From JBFWRK01 sp050248955 (GTDB taxonomy: Bacteria > Actinomycetota > Acidimicrobiia > Acidimicrobiales > Ilumatobacteraceae): a stretch of 64,000 bases of DNA. This document shows positions 8,262-17,513 of this stretch, piece after piece; within the stretch, counting starts at the first letter, position 1, and each line of letters opens with the position of its first letter. The notes below the pieces were generated by a model, which saw nothing but the letters and a program-made list of their open reading frames with translations, made no database searches and was not told the DNA's origin. The translations under genes and the position numbers were made by a program. The DNA lies in the NCBI GenBank assembly GCA_050248955.1, contig JBFWRK010000005.1:186001-250000 (forward strand), read 5' to 3'.

Positions 8262-9149
8262 ATGAGCGGCCCGTCAGGCCACGCGTCGGAGCGGTTCGTC
8301 GTGTACCCGCCTCCCGAGCTCGCCGCCGTGGTGCGGACTGCCGCGGTGCCCGACATCCCGTTCGCCTCGTTCGCCCACGCGTTGCAGCCCCTCACCGACG
8401 AGCAGGGCGAGCTCGTCGACTGGGTGCTCACGGCGGGGGTGCTGGACACGGCACCCGCTCGAGGTGCCAGCGTCGGTGACTACTGGGAGTGGCGCCGCTG
8501 CTGGGAGCAGCGCCACTGGCTCGGGCCGGTGACGAACGCGGCCGCGCTCGTCACTCACACGCGACGCCTCGCGGGGGGCACGCGTGGTCCGCTCGACGAC
8601 CTGCTGCCGATGGCGACGCTGCTTGCCGGGGCGGACGCCGACGTCGTCGTCGACGACCTCGATGAAGCGCTCGAGTCGGTGGCGACAGCGCGCCGTCTCG
8701 TGACCGTCGCCGGCGGGAGTGGCCTTGGTTTCATCGACGACACTCCCCGCCGGCGCCCGCGGCCCGGCCTCGCGCGGACGTGGTGGTCCGCCGACGGCGA
8801 CGACCTGTTGGCTGCCGCCGTGAACACCCGCGTCGTGGCCGGACCGGCGCCGAGCCTGACCGTCGTGCTCGAGAGCGAGCAGGGCCAGCAGTCGGTCACG
8901 CTGCACCGGGTCGATTTCACCGGTGACGACGCCCTGTTGATCAGCGAGGCCGGCGCCGAGGCCAGGATCTCGCAGAGCGACGCACGCCCGCTCGGGTGGC
9001 TCGTACCCGGCGCGATTCGCTGGCACGTCCGGGCGGTACCGCTCTCACTCGTGTGGGGTGATCTCATCGACGGGCTCGAATCTGCGCTCTCCGTGGCGGC
9101 CGCTCACGGTGGGTTGATGCGCTTGACGACAACTTCACCGCTCGGTTGA
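8262..9149 (+). CDS. Unknown protein (295 aa)
   Basis: Not recognised. ATG 8262 is the first convincing in-frame start, though no clear ribosome site precedes it. The protein has a helical N-terminal half with many Asp/Glu in the middle (DADVVVDDLDEALES) and a beta-rich C-terminal half with a Trp-containing segment (GWLVPGAIRWHVRAVPLSL). No membrane segment is seen. The stop overlaps a possible ATG of the next gene as TGATG, which suggests a shared transcript. Confidence 0.55.
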   Translation: MSGPSGHASERFVVYPPPELAAVVRTAAVPDIPFASFAHALQPLTDEQGELVDWVLTAGVLDTAPARGASVGDYWEWRRCWEQRHWLGPVTNAAALVTHTRRLAGGTRGPLDDLLPMATLLAGADADVVVDDLDEALESVATARRLVTVAGGSGLGFIDDTPRRRPRPGLARTWWSADGDDLLAAAVNTRVVAGPAPSLTVVLESEQGQQSVTLHRVDFTGDDALLISEAGAEARISQSDARPLGWLVPGAIRWHVRAVPLSLVWGDLIDGLESALSVAAAHGGLMRLTTTSPLG

Positions 9150-9205
9150 TGAAAACTTGCCCGACCGGCGTGCGCAGCGGGGGGGTACTCCGGACCATCT
9201 GTTGC

Positions 9206-9715
9206 ATGACCGAACGCGCAGCACTCCGCCCAGGAGACACACTGTCCGCTCTCTACGGCGCGGCAGCGGCACTCGCCCGGGATGAGCGCGGCGACGCGGA
9301 GATGCTCGTGGCACACCTCCTCGACACCGAAGACGTGCACGGGGTGCTGCTCGCGGCGTCGTTCGCCACCCTCGAACGGCTCGAGGCCGCCGTGTGCGGA
9401 GCACCGGCGCCGTGGCGCGCCGACACGAGGATGTTCGCCGGTCACCTCCTCGAGCTCGCAACCGCCACTGGTCTCGGCTCTGCGCAGTCCGTCAACGCCG
9501 CCGCGTGGCGGCTCGATGCCGTGCGCCTCGGCGACTCCGCTGCGGCCTCCGAGGCGATCGCGATCTCCCGCAAGCAGTTCGACGATGCCGACCTCGTCGC
9601 CGGAGCGGTGGCGATCCTGTCGGTGATGGTCGCGATCGCAGCCGCCCGGGTCGGCGAGCCGGTCCCGCAGAGCGCGCAGAACCTCTGCCTCGCTGCGCTC
9701 CTCGCCGCCGGCTGA
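9206..9715 (+). CDS. Unknown helical protein (169 aa)
   Basis: Not recognised. ATG 9206 gives a natural-looking N-terminus, MTERAALRPGDTLSALYG. An alternative ATG at 9149 overlaps the previous stop but adds a Cys-rich 19-residue leader that does not look like protein. The product is almost wholly alpha-helical and Ala-rich with no membrane segment; it could be an adaptor or a helical-bundle regulator. WhiB follows 108 bases downstream. Confidence 0.5.
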   Translation: MTERAALRPGDTLSALYGAAAALARDERGDAEMLVAHLLDTEDVHGVLLAASFATLERLEAAVCGAPAPWRADTRMFAGHLLELATATGLGSAQSVNAAAWRLDAVRLGDSAAASEAIAISRKQFDDADLVAGAVAILSVMVAIAAARVGEPVPQSAQNLCLAALLAAG

Positions 9716-9823
9716 GCGCCGACGCGCCCCGCGAAACGCGCGGGCGCCTGCCGGTCGATCCCGGACCATCTCCTCGGAAGGCCCGCACCGACAGCGGCGG
9801 GCATCGGCACCGAGGAGCGTCAG

Positions 9824-10129
9824 ATGGCAGGAAGCAATCCGCTGAGTGAACTGATCGAGCGAGCACCCGAGATGCCGTGGCTCGACGAAGCCGCATGCGG
9901 GGACCTCGAGCTGGACCAGCTGCAGCTGTTCTTCGTCGAGGCGGGTCGAACGATCGCGTCGGAGACGACAGCGCTGTGCAAGCGTTGCCCGGTGCGCCGC
10001 GAGTGCCTCGACCACGCCTACTCGCACCAGATCGCGAGTGGCTACTTCGGTGGTATCTCCCCCGGCCGCCGTCGCACGTTGAGCCACGCCGAGGCAGTGG
10101 AGCTCGTCGCCCGCGGCGACACCGCGTAG
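9824..10129 (+). CDS. WhiB-family iron-sulfur transcriptional regulator
   Basis: A 101-residue WhiB protein with the four cluster-binding cysteines at 25, 52, 55 and 61 (CxxC within CKRCPVRREC). After them comes the turn GYFGGISPGRRR, a variant of the usual G(V/I)WGG motif, with a basic tail for DNA contact. WhiB proteins bind a 4Fe-4S cluster and partner the primary sigma factor; they are confined to Actinobacteria and their phages, which fixes the phylum. The Trp of the G-W-G-G turn is replaced by Phe. The target genes are unknown. Confidence 0.9.
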   Translation: MAGSNPLSELIERAPEMPWLDEAACGDLELDQLQLFFVEAGRTIASETTALCKRCPVRRECLDHAYSHQIASGYFGGISPGRRRTLSHAEAVELVARGDTA

Positions 10130-10197
10130 CTCGCGTCCCCAACCCGTGCACCCGAACCTGTTTTCGGGCGGATGCTCGGTTGATGGAGACTGGATCG

Positions 10198-10518
10198 ATG
10201 CTGTTCATGCTCGTCGAGCACTACGCGCACGGCCCTGAGCCGGTCTACGAGCGCGCCGCCCGGCTGGGTCGGATGTTGCCGGACGGCTTGCGTTACATCG
10301 ACAGCTGGGTCGTGGACGACGGTGCCCTCGATCGTTGCTACCAGTTGATGGAGACGGACGATCCGGCACTGTTCGACGTCTGGTTGGACAACTGGCGAGA
10401 CCTCGGTTCCTTCGAACTCTTCCCGGTCATCACGTCCGCGGAGGCCGCTTCCCGCGTGAGCGTGCAGTGGGAGGGAGGCGCTGGACCACAGGGCCACGGA
10501 AGCGGCGATCCCGCCTGA
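10198..10518 (+). CDS. DUF3303 family protein
   Basis: A 106-residue protein starting MLFMLVEHYAHG. This start has GGAG 9 bases before it and matches where the family normally begins, so ATG 10183 is not used. Conserved features include PVYERAARLGRMLPDGLRYIDSW, CYQLMETDDPALFDVW and FPVITSAEA. The fold is expected to be a small ferredoxin-like alpha/beta domain. Biochemical function of the family is not established. It ends 10 bases before the convergent regulator. Confidence 0.8.
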   Translation: MLFMLVEHYAHGPEPVYERAARLGRMLPDGLRYIDSWVVDDGALDRCYQLMETDDPALFDVWLDNWRDLGSFELFPVITSAEAASRVSVQWEGGAGPQGHGSGDPA

Positions 10519-10528
10519 CCGCCCGCGC

Positions 10529-11329
10529 TCAGTCGATCAGCCCGCGGCGAAAGGCGAGCGCGACGGCGTGGGCACGGTCCGTCGCGTCCAGCTTCTGGAG
10601 GATCCTCGCCACGTGGGTCTTGACGGTCGAGTCGGCGACATCGAGCGCGCCGGCGATCCGGGTGTTGGTCATCCCGTCCGCCACGAGCCGCAGCACCGCG
10701 AGCTCCCGGTCGGTCAGTCCGGACTCGATGCGCGAGCCCTCCCGCTGCCGGAGGATCCTGAGCACGGCTGCGGCGAGCCGGGGATGGACGTAGTGCTCGC
10801 CCGCCGCGACCGCGCGCACGGCCGCAGCGAGCTGGTCGGCAGTGCTCGTCTTGGGCAGGAACCCCGCGCACCCGCGCTCCAACGCCGCGCCGACCGCAAC
10901 CGGGCTCGTGTCCGCCGACAGCACGAGGACCCGTGCCGCAGCGTCGGCGGCGAGCAGCTCGTCCAGCGCGGTCGTGCCCTCGACGCGCCCGGACGCGGCC
11001 AGGTCGAGGATGACCACGTCGGGCATCGCGTCCTTGTTGGCTGCCGCGAGCTGCGCGAGGTCATGGACACGAGCGACGACCTCGAAGCTGCCCGCTCGCT
11101 CGAGGAACTGCGTCGCGCCCTCGAGCGCAACCGGCTGCTCGTCAGCGACGAGCACCCGGATCGGGCCGCTCCGGCGACCGGTCGGGTGGCGCTCGGCGAC
11201 CGCGGCGTCGGCCGCTGCGGCAGCCGCTTTCGCTGCGCTGCTCGCCGTGAGGCTCGCCCGCATGCGGCGCGGCTGCCGTGTGTCGCCGTCACCCACTCCG
11301 TGATCCCGTTCGCCCTGCTCCGTGGCCAT
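10529..11329 (-). CDS. NarL/FixJ-type response regulator with long N-terminal tail
   Basis: A 266-residue regulator. Residues 1-56 are a low-complexity Ala-rich tail, followed by a receiver (about 57-180) with VADEQ at strand 1, acceptor Asp109 in VVILDLA, and the Lys of GFLPKTS. A LuxR helix-turn-helix occupies about 200-262 (GLTDRELAVLRLVADGMTNT then ADSTVKTHVARILQKL). Unlike the regulator at 5356, the phosphorylation site is intact. ATG 11329 is used, but ATG at about 11263 would remove part of the tail. No partner histidine kinase is nearby. Confidence 0.82.
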   Translation of the reverse strand: MATEQGERDHGVGDGDTRQPRRMRASLTASSAAKAAAAAADAAVAERHPTGRRSGPIRVLVADEQPVALEGATQFLERAGSFEVVARVHDLAQLAAANKDAMPDVVILDLAASGRVEGTTALDELLAADAAARVLVLSADTSPVAVGAALERGCAGFLPKTSTADQLAAAVRAVAAGEHYVHPRLAAAVLRILRQREGSRIESGLTDRELAVLRLVADGMTNTRIAGALDVADSTVKTHVARILQKLDATDRAHAVALAFRRGLID

Positions 11330-11408
11330 CCTTGCGCACGAGGTCAGATCCTACGAGGCGTCAGATCATGCGTGATGCCGTGTGACGGGCCGATCGGCGA
11401 ATCGGCGA

Positions 11409-12623
11409 TCAGGCCACGGCGAGTTGCACGCGCAACGCGTCGGCCCACGCCGTGGCCGACCCGAACGCCTGGTGCAGCTGCTCGAGCTGACCAGGTCGGG
11501 CGAGCTCGAGCGCGGCGACATCGGCGCGCTCGCACGATCGGATGAGCGCGAGCAGGTCGCCCATCGGCCCGGATCCGTCGATGAGGGCGTCCGCGACCGC
11601 AGCGTCGATCGGCAGGTCGGCGAGCAACTCGCGCATCGGGATGCCGAAAGCGACATCCACGACGGACAGCAGTGCCGTGGTGACTGCGACGTCTCGTGTC
11701 GCGCGATCGTCCACCAGAAGCGCAGCGAGCCGGGACCGGGTCGCAGCGAGGAGGACGAGCTCGTGGTTCGTGTTCGAGCCCGCCGACATGGCGAGCAGCG
11801 TCGCGAACTGGCGCACCGGCTCGACACCGAGCAGGACGATCGCGTGGCGGACCGACGCGACGCGCTGTCGAAGCCCGACGGCGCTCGAGTTGACCATCGA
11901 GAGCAGGCGGAACGCGATCGTCGGGTCGCGGATGACCGAGCGCTCGAGCTGGTCGATCTCGATGCCGGGTCGCTGCGCCTCGGCCATCAGCGCCAGCGCG
12001 GCGCCGTGGTGGACGAGCCGGCAGCTGCGTTCGAGCACCTCCGGGCGGGCGAAGAAGTAGCCCTGGAAGAGGTCGTACCCGAGGTCGAGGCAGCGCTGGA
12101 AGTCGCAGTGCTCCTCGACCTTCTCGGCGACGAGCCGGGCGGTCGGCGCACGATCTCGCAGGTGCGCCGTCAACCGGCCGAGGTCGTCCGGTGCCACGGC
12201 CACGAGATCGACCTTGAGGAAGTCGACCATCGACAGCACCTCGTCGTCGACCTGCCCTGCGGCGACCAGATCGTCGAGCGCCAGGCGGTAGCCCGCGCTA
12301 CGGGCCGCCCGCATCGCGTCCTTGGTCGTCTCGTCGAACTGGACGTCCTCGAGCAGCTCGAGCACGACCCTGGTCGCTGGGAGCGCCCGGTAGAGCCCCT
12401 GCTCCAGCGCCGTGGCCGACGTGTTGATGAACCCGGACTGCGAACCGACGATCCGGTTGAACCCCCAGTCGAGGAGCGCGCCTTCGACGACCGCTCTGGT
12501 CGCGGCATCGGCGTCGTCGATCAGGGCGGCGTTGCCGGTGCCATTCCGGTAGAGCAGCTCGTACGCGAAGGTCCGTCGCTCCCGGTCGAGGATCGGTTGG
12601 CGTCCGATGAAGACGGTGCTCAT
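11409..12623 (-). CDS. EAL-HDOD signalling protein (YuxH family)
   Basis: A 404-residue protein with an N-terminal EAL-like domain (about 5-195) followed by an HDOD domain (about 200-390). The EAL signature is degenerate: YELLYR stands where active phosphodiesterases have EALLR, so c-di-GMP hydrolysis is unlikely. FFARPEVL ends the EAL part, and RLLSMVNSSAVGLRQRVASV is the characteristic HDOD core. This pairing is known from the YuxH/CdgJ family, where it affects motility and surface behaviour. It is divergent from cheA across 219 bases, so a motility role is plausible but inferred. Confidence 0.85.
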   Translation of the reverse strand: MSTVFIGRQPILDRERRTFAYELLYRNGTGNAALIDDADAATRAVVEGALLDWGFNRIVGSQSGFINTSATALEQGLYRALPATRVVLELLEDVQFDETTKDAMRAARSAGYRLALDDLVAAGQVDDEVLSMVDFLKVDLVAVAPDDLGRLTAHLRDRAPTARLVAEKVEEHCDFQRCLDLGYDLFQGYFFARPEVLERSCRLVHHGAALALMAEAQRPGIEIDQLERSVIRDPTIAFRLLSMVNSSAVGLRQRVASVRHAIVLLGVEPVRQFATLLAMSAGSNTNHELVLLAATRSRLAALLVDDRATRDVAVTTALLSVVDVAFGIPMRELLADLPIDAAVADALIDGSGPMGDLLALIRSCERADVAALELARPGQLEQLHQAFGSATAWADALRVQLAVA

Positions 12624-12842
12624 GCTGCTCCCGCCTGGGCGGCGCTACTTGGCGTGGCGGTTTCGTGCTGAGACGGTACGTCCGCGCCTCGGAGATGCCC
12701 GGAGGTCCCCTCCATCGTGCAACGCGTTCGAACGAACACGAAGCGTCGAAGGCTTCTGGCGGGAGTCAACGAACTCCGGACGTTCTCGGAGGACCCGAAC
12801 TCGTCAGCAGACGCGTCGGTGTCGACGATCTCAGGAGGTGTG

Positions 12843-15263
12843 GTGGACAACTCAGAACTGGACGAGGTGATCGCGGAGTTCCTCGTCGAGAGCAGGGAGA
12901 ACCTCGACCAGCTCGATCAGGCCCTGGTCTCGCTGGAGCAGGTGTCCGATCCGAACGTGCTGGCGGCCATCTTCCGGACGATCCACACGATCAAGGGCAC
13001 GGCGGGGTTCCTCGGCTTCTCGACCCTGGAGTCCGTGACCCACGTCGGCGAGAACCTGCTGTCGAAGCTGCGTGACGGCGAGCTCGCGCTCACGACCCAG
13101 GTCACCGATGCGCTGCTCGCGATGGCCGACGCCGTGCGCGGCATCCTCGACGCCGTCGAGGCCGGCGGTGACGAGGGCACTGCCGAGCATGCCGACCTCG
13201 TCGACCGCCTGCACCGGCTCGACCGGGGACTGCCGTTGGACGAGCAGGAGGTCGAGGTCGTGTCCGACATCGACGTCACGGACGTCAGGGACGTCAGCGA
13301 CGTCACGGACAGCGAGATCGCGGTCGAGACCGATGACGGTCCGACTGCCGACGTCCGGCCGCTGCTGCGCCGGGTCCAGCCGCCCGAGGCGAGCGGAGTG
13401 GAGGTGCTCGACGACGAGGCGGAGCTGCCCATCGGCGAGCGTCTGATCCGGCTCGGCATGATCACCGACGCGCAACTGCGCGACGTGCTCGAAGCACAGG
13501 CGAAGGGCGACCCGCGCCACGTCGGCGAGCTCCTCGTCGAGCGCGAGGCCGTCGGGGCCGAGACCGTCGTCGAGGTGCTCAAGGCCCAGCAGGAGGAGCG
13601 GGTACCCGGCGGCGAGACGATTCGCGTCGACGTCGGTCTGCTCGACGACCTCATGAACCTCGTCGGCGAGCTCGTGCTCGCCCGGAACCAGATCCTCCAG
13701 TTCACGCAGGACCAGCGCGACCAGGCGTTCAACGCCACGTCGCAGCGGCTGAACCTGATCACGACGGAGCTGCAGGAAGGCGTCATGAAGACGCGCATGC
13801 AGCCGATCGAGCACGTGTGGAGCAAGTTCCCGCGCGTCGTCAGGGACCTCACGAACGGCTGTGGCAAGCGGGCCCGGCTCGAGATGGAGGGCAAGCACAC
13901 CGAGCTCGACAAGACGCTGCTCGAGGCGATCAAGGATCCGTTGACGCACCTCGTGCGCAACGCCATCGATCACGGCCTCGAGACTCCTGAGGCGCGCCTC
14001 GCCCGCGGCAAGTCGCCAGAGGGTGTCGTGCGTCTCCGGGCGTACCACGAAGGCGGTCAGGTGATCCTCGAGATCTCCGACGACGGCGCCGGCATCGACC
14101 CCGCGATCATCCGCCGCAAAGCCGTCCAGAAGGGCGTCCTCACCCACGAGGAGGCGGCGGCACGCAGCGATCGCGAGATCCTGGCCGTCATCTTCCGCCC
14201 GGGCTTCTCCACGGCGGAGCAGGTGAGCAGCATCTCCGGCCGCGGCGTCGGCATGGACGTGGTCAAGACCAACATCGAGAGCATCGGTGGCTCCGTCGAC
14301 GTGCAGAGCGTCGTCGGGGTGGGGACCACGTTCAAGGTCAAGATCCCGCTGACGCTGGCGATCATCCCGGCGCTCATCGTCATGGCCGGCAACGACCGCT
14401 ACGCGATCCCGCAGGTCAGCCTGCTCGAGCTCGTGCACGCCGTCGCCCGCGAGGACGGGACGCTGATCGAGGAGGTCCACGGTGCGCCCGTGTACCGGCT
14501 GCGCGGCCGGCTGCTCCCGCTCGTCTTCCTGTCCGAGGTCTACGGCCGCAAGGCCGACCGGCCGCACGACGCGGTCAGCATCGTCGTGCTCCAGGCCGAC
14601 GACCGCGAGTTCGGTCTCGTGGTCGACGAGATCAACGACACCGCCGAGATCGTCGTCAAGCCGCTCGGCCGGCTGCTGAAGAACGCTCCGGGCTTCGCCG
14701 GAGCGACGATCATGGGTGACGGCAGAGTGGCGCTGATCCTCGACGTGATGGGTCTTGCCCAGCACGTGCAGGTCGGTCGGACGACGCGGGCTGGGGCATC
14801 CCAGTCGGACGATGGCGTACACGGTCAGACTGCCGGGAGCGGTGAGGCACTCGTCCTCGTCGGCATCGGCGACCGCCGGTTCGCCGTGCCGCTCGCGATG
14901 GTCGCCCGCCTCGAAGAGCTGCCGGCTTCGTCGGTGCGCGATGCGGGCGATCGCCAGGTCGTCCACTACCGCGACGAGCTCCTCCCGCTCGTGCGGCTCG
15001 CTCATCGGCTCGGCGTCCAGTCGTCGGCCGACGACGATGGTTCCCTCCAGGTGATCGTGTGCGGCAGCGAGCAGCGTGGCATCGGCCTCGTCGTCGATGC
15101 GATCTACGACATCGTCGAGGAGCGGATCACCGTCTCGGATCGCACGAGCGCCTTCGGCGTGCTGGGTACGGCCGTGATCCAGGGCGTCGTGACCGACGTC
15201 CTCGACCTGGCGGTTCTCGTCGAGGACGCCGAGTCGCTGTTGCCCGCCGAGTTCGCCGCATGA
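12843..15263 (+). CDS. cheA: Chemotaxis histidine kinase CheA
   Basis: An 806-residue CheA that phosphorylates CheY and CheB in response to receptors. An Hpt domain with phospho-His48 in FRTIHTIKGTAGF comes first. An acidic linker follows, then an MshEN/GspE-N-like module at about 195-253 (PIGERLIRLGMITDAQLRDV) where P2 is often found. After that come the dimerisation domain (about 256-320), the ATPase (LVRNAIDHGLE at about 369, SDDGAGID, GRGVGMDVVK), and two tandem CheW-like regulatory domains (about 505-640 and 660-795). GTG 12843 follows AGGAGG with a 4-base gap; the open frame before it lacks character. First gene of the che operon. Confidence 0.93.
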   Translation: MDNSELDEVIAEFLVESRENLDQLDQALVSLEQVSDPNVLAAIFRTIHTIKGTAGFLGFSTLESVTHVGENLLSKLRDGELALTTQVTDALLAMADAVRGILDAVEAGGDEGTAEHADLVDRLHRLDRGLPLDEQEVEVVSDIDVTDVRDVSDVTDSEIAVETDDGPTADVRPLLRRVQPPEASGVEVLDDEAELPIGERLIRLGMITDAQLRDVLEAQAKGDPRHVGELLVEREAVGAETVVEVLKAQQEERVPGGETIRVDVGLLDDLMNLVGELVLARNQILQFTQDQRDQAFNATSQRLNLITTELQEGVMKTRMQPIEHVWSKFPRVVRDLTNGCGKRARLEMEGKHTELDKTLLEAIKDPLTHLVRNAIDHGLETPEARLARGKSPEGVVRLRAYHEGGQVILEISDDGAGIDPAIIRRKAVQKGVLTHEEAAARSDREILAVIFRPGFSTAEQVSSISGRGVGMDVVKTNIESIGGSVDVQSVVGVGTTFKVKIPLTLAIIPALIVMAGNDRYAIPQVSLLELVHAVAREDGTLIEEVHGAPVYRLRGRLLPLVFLSEVYGRKADRPHDAVSIVVLQADDREFGLVVDEINDTAEIVVKPLGRLLKNAPGFAGATIMGDGRVALILDVMGLAQHVQVGRTTRAGASQSDDGVHGQTAGSGEALVLVGIGDRRFAVPLAMVARLEELPASSVRDAGDRQVVHYRDELLPLVRLAHRLGVQSSADDDGSLQVIVCGSEQRGIGLVVDAIYDIVEERITVSDRTSAFGVLGTAVIQGVVTDVLDLAVLVEDAESLLPAEFAA

Positions 15264-15351
15264 CCTCGGTCGAGATCCCCACACACCCCCGGACAGTGGA
15301 ACGCCCTTCTCCTGCCCACCCGCCCACCTCCAGTCCCCGAGAGGAACTTCC

Positions 15352-17475
15352 GTGACCACCACCACCCTGGACATCCCGCAGTCAGCGCTCCAGCGCTCGA
15401 CTGCCGGCATCGGCAAGGTCCCCCGCGCCGCGAAGTCCGATCGCTCCGAGCTCACCCGCGAACGCCTGTTGAAGTTCGGCGGCGTGATCGTCGGCGGCAT
15501 CCTGCTCGCGGTGCTCGCCGCGTTCTGGACCTCCAAGACGCAGCAGTCCGATCAGGACCAACTGCACACGAGCGCGCTCGGTCTGCTCGCGGTAGAGCAG
15601 TCGATCAGCGATGGCGAGGCCATCCGTGCCGGCGTCTTCGGCATCTCGATTGCACGCCAGGCCAGCAGCCCGGAGCTCATCGAGCAGTTCAGCACAGCGA
15701 CGGAGGAGGCGTTCGTCTCGCTGTCGGGGCACCTCGACGAGGCGTACGTGGGCCTCGCCGATTCGGCGGAGGCGCAGGCGGTGGTCCTCGCCCTGCAGGA
15801 CACGGCCGCCGAGTTCGAGGAGCTGACGGCCACGTTCATGGAGAACGGCAAACCCATATCGCAGATGACCCCGGAGGAGATGGTCGCGATCAGCGAGCAG
15901 TTCGACACGTGGTCGCTGATGTACGAGGCGATTCGTGCGGAGCAGGAGCGCGCGAGCGATCTCGGCGAAGCGCTCCTGGTGCACGAGCAGACGAGCGCCG
16001 ACAGCGGAGCCTCCCGGATGCAGGTGCTGATCGCCCTCACGGCGCTCATCGCGATCGGGGTCTTCGCGTACCTCGGCCGCAAGGTGCTCGCCGCCGTGGT
16101 CGAGATGCGTCGCATGCAGCACGAGATGGCTCGTGTCACGTCGATGATGGAGAACGCACCGACGAACATGATGTTCACCGACAACGACATGGTCGTGCGC
16201 TACGTCAACCCGGCCGCGCAGCAGACGCTGCGAAAGCTCGAGCAGTACCTGCCGTGCAAGGCCGACGACGTCGTCGGGAACTCCGTGGACGTGTTCCACG
16301 CGAACCCCGCGCACCAGCGGGCGATCCTGACCAACCCGGATCGCCACCTGCCGATGACGACGAACATCGAGCTCGGCCCGGAGACGCTCGAGCTGATCAT
16401 CAGCTCGATCAAGGATGCGAGCGGACAGCACATCGGTGCGATGGCATCGTGGGTCGTGGTCACCGAGCAACTGCGGATGACACGCGACGCCGCTGAGGCC
16501 CACGAGCGCGAGCGGGAGCAGGCGGCCGACCTCCAGGCGAAGGTCGACAGCATGCTCGAGGTGCTCGCGGCTGCCGCCCAGGGCGACCTCACCCGTGAGG
16601 TGACGGTCGACGGCGACGACGCCGTGGGCCGCATGGGCCGCGCGCTGTCGAAGCTGCTCGGTGACCTGCGAGGCAGCGTGTCAGGCATCGCTTCGAACTC
16701 GGAGGCACTGGCTGCTGCAGCCGAGGAGCTGCAGGTCGTGTCGGTCCAGATGGGTGCGAACGCGTCGGAGACCTCGAACCAGGTGAACCTGATCAGTGAG
16801 GCGTCCGTCGAGGTCAGCCGGAGCGTCGAGACGGTATCCACGGGCGCCGAGGAGATGAGCGCGTCGATCAAGGAGATCGCCAAGAACGCGAGCGACGCGG
16901 CGAAGGTGGCGACGCAGGCCGTCGAGGCAGCGACGTTGACGAACCTGACGGTGTCGAAGTTGGGTGAGAGCTCGGCGGAGATCGGTGAGATCGTCAAGGT
17001 GATCACGGGCATCGCCCAGCAGACGAACCTGCTCGCACTGAACGCCACGATCGAGGCGGCTCGTGCCGGCGAGGCCGGCAAGGGGTTCGCCGTCGTGGCG
17101 AACGAGGTCAAGGAGCTCGCCAAGGAGACCGCGCGGGCAACCGAGGACATCAGCGCCAAGATCGAGGCGATCCAGGCCGACACGCAGAGCAGCGTCGAGG
17201 CGATCACCGGGATCCTCGGGACGATCAACCAGATCGCCGAGTTCCAGGACACGATCGCCAGTGCGGTCGAGCAGCAGGCGGCGACCACCAGCGAGATCGC
17301 TCGCAGCGTGACCGACGCCAGCCGCGGGTCCACGGAGATCACGGCGAACATGCAGTCCGTCGCATCAGCGGCCGACAGCACGTCGACGGGTGCCGGCGAC
17401 AGCCAGCGTGCGGCGTCGGAACTCGCCCGCATGGCCGCCGACCTGCAGGACCTCATCGCTCAGTTCACGTACTGA
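15352..17475 (+). CDS. Methyl-accepting chemotaxis protein
   Basis: A 707-residue chemoreceptor. A cytoplasmic N-tail leads to TM1 (about 43-60), an external helical sensor region to about residue 220, TM2 (about 223-243), a PAS-like domain (about 260-370; MMENAPTNMMFTDNDMVVRY) and the long coiled-coil signalling domain. The hairpin tip with GIAQQTNLLALNATIEAARA and the following NEVKELAKET is intact. The C-terminus LARMAADLQDLIAQFTY lacks a CheR-tethering pentapeptide. GTG 15352 has GAGAGGA upstream. It lies between cheA and cheW and is the only intact receptor in the window. The ligand is unknown. Confidence 0.92.
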   Translation: MTTTTLDIPQSALQRSTAGIGKVPRAAKSDRSELTRERLLKFGGVIVGGILLAVLAAFWTSKTQQSDQDQLHTSALGLLAVEQSISDGEAIRAGVFGISIARQASSPELIEQFSTATEEAFVSLSGHLDEAYVGLADSAEAQAVVLALQDTAAEFEELTATFMENGKPISQMTPEEMVAISEQFDTWSLMYEAIRAEQERASDLGEALLVHEQTSADSGASRMQVLIALTALIAIGVFAYLGRKVLAAVVEMRRMQHEMARVTSMMENAPTNMMFTDNDMVVRYVNPAAQQTLRKLEQYLPCKADDVVGNSVDVFHANPAHQRAILTNPDRHLPMTTNIELGPETLELIISSIKDASGQHIGAMASWVVVTEQLRMTRDAAEAHEREREQAADLQAKVDSMLEVLAAAAQGDLTREVTVDGDDAVGRMGRALSKLLGDLRGSVSGIASNSEALAAAAEELQVVSVQMGANASETSNQVNLISEASVEVSRSVETVSTGAEEMSASIKEIAKNASDAAKVATQAVEAATLTNLTVSKLGESSAEIGEIVKVITGIAQQTNLLALNATIEAARAGEAGKGFAVVANEVKELAKETARATEDISAKIEAIQADTQSSVEAITGILGTINQIAEFQDTIASAVEQQAATTSEIARSVTDASRGSTEITANMQSVASAADSTSTGAGDSQRAASELARMAADLQDLIAQFTY

Positions 17476-17513
17476 CCGAACCCTCACTCCAGCGAACGAA
17501 GGACACCGGCGTC

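Noticed and set aside
11409..12623. Active c-di-GMP phosphodiesterase
   Set aside because: The EAL signature is ELL and other catalytic residues are missing, so only a sensing or scaffold role is likely.
12852..15536. An open frame of 894 codons on the strand opposite cheA
   Set aside because: It mirrors cheA, whose domains and motifs are clear; long antisense frames arise from third-position GC bias and this one has no recognisable domain.
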